This document shows positions 44,701 to 53,470 of a stretch of DNA of 64,000 nucleotides, piece by piece. This stretch comes from Cylicocyclus nassatus. Lineage: Eukaryota > Nematoda > Chromadorea > Rhabditida > Strongylidae. Positions within the stretch are counted from its first letter, which is position 1; each line of letters starts with the position of its first letter. The stretch is taken from NCBI GenBank assembly GCA_958299035.1, contig CATQJL010000223.1:6313753-6377752 (forward strand), written 5' to 3'. The notes beneath the pieces are model-generated. The model was not told the origin of the DNA. It ran no database searches and worked only from the letters and a program-made list of their open reading frames with translations. The translations under genes were made by a program, and so were the position numbers.

Positions 44701-46103
44701 GAATGGACACAGGGGCGGAGCTACCATTGCTGTCTCTCTTTGCGACGTACTTTTCTCGCTTATGAAGCAACCTTACGCAGTGCAACTTGGGCTTTTACTT
44801 GGTAGAGGGTTCCACTATCGTATAGCATTATAATTTTATCAAATTCCATTCTGATGGACGGAGCTTTTAAGCACGTAAATTTAGGCTTCCCTTCTTTGAA
44901 CAAACCTTCAAATTGGGGCTCATACTCCTAATCAACTCGTCCCAACCGATTTCCATGGTATACTCGATTAAAAAGGACCCATACATCTCCCAAACTTGCT
45001 CTCTTGTCATCTCTGCAGATCAGTGAAGTTGACAGAAGAATGGAAAACACTATAATTACGTACTTGCCAATACAGCAACGCTATCTACCAGTAGATAAGT
45101 ATCAGAGTCGGAGTAGTAGTGATTAATGATGTTTTCCTTGCCACTTTCGAATCCAGCTCGATTTCTGTAACGTTTTAGGAGAGTTACAGTCATAAATGAA
45201 AAATTTGAGTGTAGGCGAGTCGTCGCACGCAGGGATCGGACGTTGTTGCGACCATCCAAGATAGCGTGGGAATGGAAGAGAGCGCAGACGGTAAGAGGGA
45301 TGGAAGTGCGCTCTTTTAGAGAGACGCCGACCCCGTCCGCAATGGTATCCTATCTCTGCGTGCGATAACTCGCCTTAAGTTGATGTATAAATTGCTCACA
45401 GTACTTCCATCCATAATTCGTCACCATATTTCCGGAGCATGAGCTGTCGAATGCTTTCATGAATGAATCCGAACTAAAAGTACATGAAAAGATGGCAGAA
45501 CAAAAAAAATGCAAGTTGTTTCAGCCAGAAAAATTTTTTTGCCATATTAGTTTGTCGCAAAAGAAGACCACAATTTTCTGTTGAGTTTGTTCTTTCCCTT
45601 TTTCTTTTTTTTTCAGAAAATTAATGAGGTTGGCTACTCTATACTAAGTTTGACATTCTTCGTGTGCATTACTTGTTCTTGCTATTATTGTATTCTCTTT
45701 TTTAGTCTTACCTTCTGAAGCGTAGTGATGTTTTTAAGATTATAGAAGTCTTATTCCTCTGTCAATGTCTGGGAATTCTTAACACAATACATAAAATAGC
45801 AGAGAAAATTGGTAGTCATTGCATGAAATTTTATTGGCCATATCCAGAAATTTTCGGAAATAAAAATTGATATGTTTACATCAGACATATGCTAATTATA
45901 CCCATGCCTGATAGAGCGGAAAATTAGAAAAAAAAAGAATAGATGTGGTTTTTCGTGGCGAATTGACCCAACAGGAAAGTCTTTAAAAAATTTTAATTGC
46001 AGTGTGTGCTTGATACTGTCACAAATTTTGAATTTTCTAAAAGTTCTCAATATGCTTGGTTTCAAAATGACTAAATCTAGCCAAATAAGACAGAACTCAC
46101 CAT
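38742..46103 (-). CDS. Soluble guanylate cyclase-like protein B (H-NOX/HNOBA/cyclase), one apparent frameshift
   Basis: Coding exons (minus strand): 46101-46103 (ATG only), 45400-45473, 45064-45164, 44906-45012, 44254-44413, 44071-44201, 43952-44015, 43782-43893, 43664-43729, 43498-43611, 43358-43445, 41051-41196, 40926-40999, 40802-40873, 40063-40201, 39905-40004, 39545-39662, 39175-39331, 39050-39122, 38742-38866. They sum to 2024 nt, one short of a multiple of three. The exon 40063-40201 is 139 nt, against 140 in gene A, and reads HRFDR then stop where HRFDRLV is expected. With that base the product is 674 aa. The H-NOX domain has His105 (LDSLHYF) and YFTGR for Y-x-S-x-R; then HNOBA, a coiled coil (LEANNEQLE) and a cyclase domain with Asp449, Glu489, Asp493, Cys559 and Arg570, but Ser566 where Asn is usual. 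Likely makes cGMP in response to O2/NO. Closest in style to the gcy-32/34/35/36 group (inference). Confidence 0.87.
39770..39856. repeat. MITE fragment, family CGCACGCAGAGACA
   Basis: GCCTGTCTCTGCGTGCGATG at its right end matches the ends of elements at 45224-45372 and 53587-53705. The left end is weak. It lies in the intron 39663-39904 of cyclase gene B. Confidence 0.45.
41269..41880. mobile_element. Mariner-like MITE, 612 bp
   Basis: TTAAGTTGTCCTGAAAGTTT at the left and the complement of TTAGGTTGTCTCGAAAGTTC at the right give imperfect 35-bp terminal repeats. TA precedes the left end; the right TA is lost. No transposase. In the intron 41197-43357 of cyclase gene B. Confidence 0.7.
42041..43126. 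mobile_element. 1.1-kb near-perfect foldback element
   Basis: TATTTTGACCACCTCAGATA at the left is the reverse complement of the right end. The arms of about 540 bp match nearly throughout, including AACGAGATTCCTACTACAAA and its complement, around a centre near 42590-42620. No ORF survives comparison. In the intron 41197-43357 of cyclase gene B. Confidence 0.9.
45224..45372. mobile_element. MITE, family CGCACGCAGAGACA
   Basis: The ends TCGCACGCAGGGATCGGACG and TATCTCTGCGTGCGA are imperfect inverted repeats, with a GACGCCGACCCCGTCCGCAA segment inside. It lies in the intron between exons 45064-45164 and 45400-45473 of gene B. Related to 53587-53705. Confidence 0.55.
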
Positions 46104-46719
46104 TTCTATTGCTCAGGGTGGACCAAATGTTTATACGCTGAGCCAGGTGTAAGCTCATGTAGTATTCTTACACGCGATCATACGTTCAGAATAGCTGAGT
46201 ATCAGGTGCCAAAGACTATCGAAATAATTTGAGTGGGGGCTACAGTCATCGAATAAAGCTGAAAATAAACCAAATAAAATAGAGATGTTTACAAATTCCA
46301 CATAACTAGAGAGTTGGGCATACGTCCTGTGATATCCTCTTACTCTTGAAAAGTTTTGTCCGAGAGTTCGCACCATTTTCGAAAATTTACGAATTTCTTG
46401 TTTTGCATGATTTTTTTTCGCATGAATGTTCACAAAATGAGAAATTAACAGAATAAGTTGCTCAGATTTATGTGCAAGAGGATCATTAGAATTTTGGTTC
46501 TTTGAGGCAAGCTCACTAAACTGAAAACCTCACAACAATAACCGAACAGTCATGTCCATGAGGGTGATCTCCTCTTTTTGAATGAGCAGAACTTGTGATG
46601 ATCGACCGTCTTTGAGAAAAGTAATGATTTTTGAGGATAAACAAAAAATCTAAAAATAATGACATTTGCGGGTAAACAAAAAATCTAATTCTCCGTGTAT
46701 CGTTCAACAAAATATATAA
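46104..46719. other. 5' flank of cyclase gene B, nothing further recognised
   Basis: AT-rich sequence upstream of the ATG-only first coding exon. It should hold the 5' untranslated region and promoter of gene B, but no TATA box or trans-splice site can be fixed from sequence alone. Confidence 0.35.
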
Positions 46720-47064
46720 CTTCTAATAGTTTAAAAGTTCCACTTTCCTTAAACCTCGGCATCGCTAATATTCTTCAGTACTGCTGTGCCAGACAGGTTT
46801 GGTAGGTGTTCTTTATTCCAATCAAGGCCTAACGTTTCGACGCCTTTCGTCTTCCTCAGAGGCCTGAAAATGGCTCAAAGCGTCATCTGTGAAAAGAGGC
46901 CATCAAGCACCATCCTCATTCCTGCTAGTTCTCGATCTTCGCTCAACATCCCTACCGCAAAAATTGTCAGCGCCAGAAAATGAACATACCGTTGAGAACA
47001 CCGCTATGTCAGCGCACCGGAAGTGATGGTCTTGGCGGAAGGACTAAACTATACTATAAATGCA
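46720..47064 (-). repeat. Penelope pseudo-LTR, downstream copy
   Basis: Offset 2979 from the upstream copy at 49699-50047, differing by a few substitutions and a short indel in the GCTATGTCAG region (the other copy has extra TTTC-type bases). The ORF stop at 47078 lies just outside it. Confidence 0.85.
46824..46868 (-). ncRNA. Hammerhead ribozyme motif in pseudo-LTR (copy 1)
   Basis: Minus strand reads AGGCCT, then CTGAGGA (fits the CUGANGA box), a GACG/CGTC stem II with loop AAAGG, then GAAAC, a very short helix III region GTTA and AGGCCT, which pairs back to form helix I. This is the minimal type I hammerhead layout described in Penelope-like elements. Activity is not shown by sequence. 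Confidence 0.75.
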
Positions 47065-47077
47065 CATAGCATGTGAT

Positions 47078-49741
47078 CTATAGATTGCATATCGATAAGA
47101 ATGGAAGGAAGTCGTTGGTGACTGACAAACATTCATTCTTATTGTTCATTGCTGGATTCTTTGAAGAAATCCAGAATGCTTCCAGCGCCTTCCTAGCCGA
47201 GGTTTCCTTCTCATAGGTTAAGATTTCGCACTTTATATCGAAATCGGCCCCACCATGCGCTTCGTTCCTATGCCTGCCCAACGGTGATAACAGGGTTCTA
47301 CGCCTTTTATCTGCCAGATGTTCGTTTATGCGAGTACTAAGTGATCTTCCAGTTTCGCCAATATAGAGAGCATTGCAGCTAAGGCATTTCAATTGATAAA
47401 CCACTCCCGCTTGTGCACAGTCACCTATTCTACCGTACGGACAGACTACGCATCTTTCTGTTATACAGTATCGATCGTAAAGTCTGTTTCGAACCAACTG
47501 CTTTTTGATATTGTCGTTTGGGATGTTCACTAAGACAACATCGTCTTGCAGTTGTGCGCGTATAATGCACTTTCGAAAAGCCGTACTGATGTTATCGGAA
47601 ATAAATGGCAGGCACAGTGGGAGCTTATTATCACGAATGTGGTCACCATTTGCGTGATGTTGGATACGCGGTAGACAGTGGTAACCATTGCTGCAAGCAA
47701 TCTGAGAGGCTAAACTTCGTGACTCGCATCGTTCTCTTTCTCCGGAGCACATCTGCATAGCTGTTTTGAACATATTCCCAATCACTGCTCGTTTCGTAGA
47801 TGCAGGATGCGCAGATCTTACATTGATAAGGATGTTCTTCGAGCTTTCCTTGCGGTACCACTTCATGCTAACAATGCCATTAGACAATCTGACCTGTGCG
47901 TTGAGGTAGGGGAGCCATCCGTCGTGCGGTATCTCTCGTGTGAGCTTTATGTACTGCGACTGCTGGTTGAGAATTTCGAAACACTTGTCCATTTCGGACT
48001 GTGTGGACGTAAATATACAGCAATCATCGATGTAACGGCAGTACATCAGCGGCATGCGGGCTAGCACCGGTTCCTCGATTTTACTCATGAAGCAAATGGC
48101 GAGGACAGGGGCTAGCCTCTGACCCATAGCCAATCCGCGTATCTGGGAGTAGTACGTCCCAGACCATTTGAAGATATTACATTTCAAGCATTCGCTCACT
48201 AGGGTCATCGTCCGCCTTTTGCCAAGCCCAAAAGTACTGATGGTAGTGGCATATTTATCCAACATCTCTGAGAGCGCTTGCAAAGCCTGGTTGTTCTGCA
48301 CATTAGTGTAGAGCGAAGTCACATCGAATGACTCCACTACAGTGCTCGAATCAAACTTGGCGCTTCGAAGCTTTTCTATAAAATCACGCGAGCTGGATAA
48401 ATGTGCTGGTACTTTGGGTAGCAGTTGGCTCACAATTTTGTTCAAGAACCACGAAATTCGATCGGTGGGACCACCTACGCAACTAATAATCGGTCTAATT
48501 TTGTAAGTGTCCGCTGACATTGAACTCATGTCCCGCAAGGAAAGCTTGTGCGTCTTAACAAGGCTATAAAACACTGGACAGCTTGGAGACCTGAGCTTTA
48601 ACCTGCTTATAAACCTGTCGTCGAGTCCCGCAGATTTAGCTATCGTGGTCCAAGCGTCATTCAACTTTCTATACTGTGATTGAAATTCTTTCGCAGAGAC
48701 GACTCTATACGTGGTGGCGTCCGCCAGATGAGCTGCTGTTATTCGTCGATCCAACTCTTGAGGCATTACTACGAATTCGCCGCCTTTATCGCTTACAGAC
48801 AATCGCACCGAACCGTTAGATACGAGTTCACGTATCTCTTTGAAACCTTGCCACTGTCTAGGTGTCAGGTTAGTCTGATGTTGATGTTTCGCTCTATTTA
48901 GAACTTCGAGAACACCAGAACATAAGAGACGGAACTTGATGTCTACCTCGGAGACGGGAGCAGGTTGTCTGTAAAACGACTGCGGGAAAGGAATTGAGGG
49001 TAGTAAGCTGTTGGCATCGCGAGCTGTTGCTGTTGGACCATCTTTGCATTTGCTGCGTAGTCTTAGAGTGTCTCTGAGTTTGTGCAGGCTTCCTACTATT
49101 TTGCGACAAGTCGCGGAGTTGACATTCTGCGCAGGAGAGAAGGAAGGGCCAAGGCTAAGAAGCTCGATGACATTGGAAGATAATGGAATGTTCCCAATTA
49201 CCGTGACCCTCGATGTAACTGCATTCTGATATGCATGTCCTTGAGAGCGGTGGTCGGTAATGTTATTTCTGTTACATGAACAATTTTTGCAGAGATCAGT
49301 CAAGAGTCGATCGTACTTTGCACGGAGTTTGATTTTGATCCTAGATCGAATCGAATCACAGATTAGCTTTGAACCATCCTCAATCCTCCTCCAACGTTCA
49401 CAAGGCAAGAGACGTTTACAAGCTTGTTCTTTTGCATGACATTTCAACAAGGTAGAATACAACAGTCTCTGTTTTTCTTTGATGATAACATTCAAGATAG
49501 CTTGATAAATCTTCACTATCCTCGGATCATCTTCATCGAGAGCGCAAGTGTATCCTAGTCTTTTATCCTTGGTGAAAGTGGGCAACACGTTCGTTCTCTT
49601 GCAACGTCGGAGGAATATCAAGGATTGGCGAAGAGCTATCGCTTTTTGTCGAAGCGACAGCGTCTCACGTGTCAAGCGGAACATTGTCGGCGGTAAATCT
49701 TCTAATAGTTCAAAAGTTCCACTTTCCTTAAACCTCGGCAT
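47078..49741 (-). CDS. Penelope-like reverse transcriptase with GIY-YIG endonuclease domain
   Basis: Intact 887-aa frame. The N-terminal about 300 residues are basic with Cys-rich segments. The RT core includes YSLVKTHK, the KIRPIIS block, VVESFDVTSLYTNV, a GLAMGQRLAP block and the catalytic YIDD at 570-573. A Cys-containing linker (CVVCPYG) precedes the GIY-YIG nuclease, with GVVYQL at about 779 and LYIGETGRS at about 792, then a conserved R in RINEH and the downstream acidic E region. Together these copy RNA and cut the target. The start ATG lies inside the upstream pseudo-LTR, as usual for the family. No stops or frameshifts, so the element may be functional. Confidence 0.93.
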   Translation of the reverse strand: MPRFKESGTFELLEDLPPTMFRLTRETLSLRQKAIALRQSLIFLRRCKRTNVLPTFTKDKRLGYTCALDEDDPRIVKIYQAILNVIIKEKQRLLYSTLLKCHAKEQACKRLLPCERWRRIEDGSKLICDSIRSRIKIKLRAKYDRLLTDLCKNCSCNRNNITDHRSQGHAYQNAVTSRVTVIGNIPLSSNVIELLSLGPSFSPAQNVNSATCRKIVGSLHKLRDTLRLRSKCKDGPTATARDANSLLPSIPFPQSFYRQPAPVSEVDIKFRLLCSGVLEVLNRAKHQHQTNLTPRQWQGFKEIRELVSNGSVRLSVSDKGGEFVVMPQELDRRITAAHLADATTYRVVSAKEFQSQYRKLNDAWTTIAKSAGLDDRFISRLKLRSPSCPVFYSLVKTHKLSLRDMSSMSADTYKIRPIISCVGGPTDRISWFLNKIVSQLLPKVPAHLSSSRDFIEKLRSAKFDSSTVVESFDVTSLYTNVQNNQALQALSEMLDKYATTISTFGLGKRRTMTLVSECLKCNIFKWSGTYYSQIRGLAMGQRLAPVLAICFMSKIEEPVLARMPLMYCRYIDDCCIFTSTQSEMDKCFEILNQQSQYIKLTREIPHDGWLPYLNAQVRLSNGIVSMKWYRKESSKNILINVRSAHPASTKRAVIGNMFKTAMQMCSGERERCESRSLASQIACSNGYHCLPRIQHHANGDHIRDNKLPLCLPFISDNISTAFRKCIIRAQLQDDVVLVNIPNDNIKKQLVRNRLYDRYCITERCVVCPYGRIGDCAQAGVVYQLKCLSCNALYIGETGRSLSTRINEHLADKRRRTLLSPLGRHRNEAHGGADFDIKCEILTYEKETSARKALEAFWISSKNPAMNNKNECLSVTNDFLPFLSICNL

Positions 49742-50047
49742 CGCTAATATTCTTCAGTACTGCTGTGCCAGACAGGTTTGGTAGGTATTCTTTATTCCAA
49801 TCAAGGCCTAACGTTTCGACGCCTTTCGTCTTCCTCAGAGGCCTGAAAATGGCTCAAAGCGTCATCTGTGAAAAGAGGCCATCAAGCACCATCCTCATTC
49901 CTGCTAGTTCTCGATCTTCGCTCAACATCCCTACCGCAGAAATTGTCAGCGCCAGAAAATGAACATACCGTTGAGAACACCGCTATGTCAGTTTCCGCAC
50001 CGGAAGTGATGGTCTTGGCGGAAGGACTAAACTATACTATAAATGCA
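49699..50047 (-). repeat. Penelope pseudo-LTR, upstream copy
   Basis: Contains the ORF start (ATG at 49741) and a second hammerhead motif. Its left end is immediately joined to an inverted, truncated third copy across a palindromic junction near 50040-50055 (CTATAAATGCAAATTTATAG). Confidence 0.85.
49803..49847 (-). ncRNA. Hammerhead ribozyme motif in pseudo-LTR (copy 2)
   Basis: Identical in core to copy 1: CTGAGGA box, 4-bp stem II GACG/CGTC, GAAAC, and AGGCCT arms for helix I, on the minus strand just upstream of the ORF. In this position it could release the 5' end of the element RNA (known for the family; inference here). Confidence 0.75.
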
Positions 50048-50248
50048 AATTTATAGTATAGTTTAATCCTTCCGCCAAGACCATCACTTCCGGTGCGGAA
50101 ACTGACATAGCGGTGTTCTCAACGGTATGTTTATTTTCTGGCGCTGACAATTTTTGCGGTAGGGATGTTGAGCGAAGATCGAGAACTAGCAGGAATGAGG
50201 ATGGTGCTTGATGGCCTCTTTTCACAGATGACGCTTTGAGCCATTTTC

Positions 50249-50289
50249 AGGCCTCTGAGGAAGACGAAAGGCGTCGAAACGTTAGGCCT
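50249..50289 (+). ncRNA. Hammerhead ribozyme motif in inverted pseudo-LTR fragment
   Basis: The same core, now on the plus strand: AGGCCT, CTGAGGA at 50254-50260, GACG AAAGG CGTC, GAAAC and GTTAGGCCT. The flanking repeat is truncated but the ribozyme motif is complete. Confidence 0.7.
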
Positions 50290-50355
50290 TGATTGGAATA
50301 AATAACACCTACCAAACCTGTCTGGCACAGCAGTACTGAAGAATATATAACTTCT

Positions 50356-53300
50356 TCTGAAAACTCTATTGTTAGCTAGAAAGAGAAGGTTGGATATTTG
50401 TTCATGATTTCGCTTCGTTTTGAAATTATTGCTGAACCCTATTACTAAAAGAGTATATTCTCCTTCTTGCAATTTTTCTCTGCAACCTGTGCTCAAAAGA
50501 GGGAAGCCAGTCACCATTCGAAGTTAAACGATTTCCGTATTTTGACAAGACTTACCCAAGAATATCCATAAAAGGAAGTTGAGATTACTCAAAAAATGGT
50601 GCGAGCAGACTTTTGGACTAATACATCCTTTGTTCATGCACAAATATTCTAGATATTTGATTCGTACCCAGATTAAACAATCGTTCCGGAGCACGGTATG
50701 CGACCGTTACGAGGTAGCGAAAATCAAACAAACAATCTCCTTTGGTCGGGAATGTTTGCGCAGTTTTTCAGTGTCAGCAAGCATGCTCCGCAAGAGTCTC
50801 TTCCATTCTATTATATTTGTTCTTGGCTCTGCAATCTGTTGATTCGTGATCATAATCAGTGATTTTTTCTGAACAAAAATGAGGCCTAAGCATCAATCTG
50901 GGTTCATGTACGTTGTCGAGAAATAATGGACACAAAAAGTAGCGTTAAATTGTGTTTTTGATAGAAGTTTCTATTGAGTAGCTACAGTCGCTGTGTTTTA
51001 TTGTCTTCCTCCGAAAATCAGAAAATCTCGCAAAATTCAAGTCAAGGCTTATATGGGAAAGTGATGAATAACTAACTATTGGCATAATTTTTGCCTTCGA
51101 CATGAGTGTTCAAGGTATTCAATAACGCAAGTAAAATCTACTCCTTTAAAATTTACCAAAAACGATTACGGAATTTTCAAAAAACTCGAAATTGGATTTT
51201 TCATGTGTAAAATACAATTTAGAAAATCCGAAGCTCTTCAAAAACTTGGAAATGAGCAAACTCTAGGAATGTTATATGAGGATTTTTTCCTTACACTGGT
51301 TATGTTTTTTATGTGTCATAATACATACTGTTTCGAACAATGACTAAGCAACGGTTGTTCCGTAATAAATTACACACTTTGAGCGAGTAGATTTTATCAC
51401 GCTGACGCTCTTCGGCCAACAAAAAGCGGCACGAAAGGTGGCTATTAAAAAAAATGTTATTTCGCAAGAGCTTTGCTATCTATATCTTAGACGATAGAGA
51501 TGGAAGTTACAGATGTTAAGATAATTCTCTGGCAGCTTTCTACCTCCAAATTTTCTGGCAGCTTTCCACCTACACTTTCTTTACATGAAAAATTTGTCAT
51601 TTACCTTTTTTATCTCTCTAGTTCCTGTGTAAAGTTCCAGGAGCATCAGTAGTAAAACAAACGCAGGCAAGAAATCTAAGCTCTTCAATAACGCAAGTTG
51701 GGAGGTTCACCAAAGTGATTCGGAATTTTTCAAAAAAAAAATCAAATGTCTGGACTCTAATGTCTCAAGGGAGTAGAGGAAATACGATGAAAAAGTCGAT
51801 GAATTTTTCTGTCTGGGTGTATTTTTTGTAAGTCAATACGTTCACATTGGGAACAGTTGCTAATTTTTCAAAATCAAAGCGACAGAACTTTTGAATTAAC
51901 CTAATATATACCGAAAATCCACAACTCTCCACAGAATTTGGAAGTGGGAAAAAAATTTTGAAAAAAATCTGGATTTTTTCCATTAATAAACAAATCTTCT
52001 AACATTTACGCGCTGAACACATTTCGCTCTAAAATTTCCCGTTACACATGCAACCTCTGGAAGTGCGCCGCGGCTGGTGATTCAGCTCTCACTTGAAGTT
52101 CAATAGTTCAAGCAATGCGACCGTCTTATCAGCTCGGAAGCATTTGATAATCGCTCTAGCACAGTTTTTTCGCCTTATCGCACACTTTTCCCTCACTAGC
52201 AACAATGACGTATTATCGACTAAATCAAGAAAAGAAACTATCTTACAATTTTGTGTCTCACTAAACACTTCAATTACATATAATTGTCCAAGAATTGCAT
52301 ATTAGCTACCATCATTTTTACGTTGCACAGTTTTCTCCAAGGATTCTCGCTATTTTCCTGGATATAAATGACTTGCTACTTTTTATTTTTTTTCCACTTT
52401 TTCCCCATCCAAAGAACAACAAATTAGATTGTCACATGGAATACTAACATATTTGCTCATGGCTAATATTGCTGAAGTTTAAGGAAATGAATCATCACTC
52501 TCACATCAGTTTTTTTTTTCTCTTTTCTGACACACTGAATTATCATAGAAAGAGCTGTTGGATTATCAGCGCAATTTTGACCTATGTGTATGTTTAAGTA
52601 AATGATTCCCTTCTCTGTAATCACAAAGTGCAGTTATGAATCATTACATAAACCATCCAAAAAAAAGTTGTACGCGAATAGCAAAAAGTGGCTCACTTTT
52701 TGCTATTCGCAGCTATCAAAGTGCCTTGAGAAAAAAAACGTAAATGCTGATCTTGTTCCGTTACATGGGCAAATACACACTTTTCTTATTTTCAGACCAA
52801 AACAAAAATTTTCAAAATTCTCATTTTCTTTGCATGTCCTTAATATGGGAATCAACAATTTATGGCAATCGGAAGATGTGTATCTAGCTCAGAATTTGAA
52901 GGTATCCTATGATAGCTGAACGTATAAATAAGTAAACATTTGGATGTATGTAGCGTAATTTAATGCGCTGATATAATTTGCCAGGAAATTGCTAAAGTGT
53001 CCACTGAAACCCATTTGTGGTTTTGCCTTCGACTCTATGACTGGCTTTTTCTTTTCAGAAAAGATTAGGACTGATAAATGAACTGATAATTAAGTAAAGT
53101 TATAATCTCGAATTTTTTTATTCAGCTTTTTGGGTTTGATTCGATTGAATTCTCTGATACTTATGAGATAAATTAGCGCTATTATTACAGATTACACCAG
53201 AATGTTATTAATATGACAAGTTTTTCAAACGTTCTAACAAATCTTTCGTGTTTTTCTTGCAAAAATTATGGATCGAGTCGAAATTGGTGTACTTTCTGTA

Positions 53301-53470
53301 TAATTTGATTAGCACATTATTGGCACGATTGCAGAGAACTGGTTTTGTCACCACTTTCCTAAAATTCCATTTTTGAATTTTTGTGGATACCCGTAGCCTT
53401 CTGTTTTTGATTGCTCAAATATAGTGAATGGGCAGTTGTTTTCAGTGAACTTTGGCGTATTCTGTGTACA
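50356..53470. other. AT-rich intergenic region
   Basis: No gene was recognised between the Penelope element and the first exon of the SH3 gene. Two similar blocks begin CAATAACGCAAG near 51120 and 51687. A perfect 17-bp inverted repeat lies at 52674-52710. The promoter of the SH3 gene should be in the last part but cannot be placed. Confidence 0.4.
52674..52710. repeat. Perfect 17-bp hairpin with 3-nt loop
   Basis: GCGAATAGCAAAAAGTG at 52674-52690 is followed by GCT and its exact reverse complement at 52694-52710. Confidence 0.9.

Larger units (their letters stand above)
46720..50346 (-). mobile_element. Penelope-like element insertion with two direct and one inverted terminal repeat
   Basis: Two direct repeats of about 345 bp (46720-47064 and 49699-50047) surround the 887-codon ORF, and a third, truncated copy follows in inverted orientation (about 50050-50346). 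This pseudo-LTR layout with an inverted fragment is typical of Penelope elements. The stretch AATATATAACTTCT occurs at both outer borders (46711-46724 and 50342-50355) and looks like a target duplication, partly overlapping the repeat start. The direct repeats differ by a few bases only, so the insertion is young. Each repeat carries a hammerhead ribozyme motif. Confidence 0.88.
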
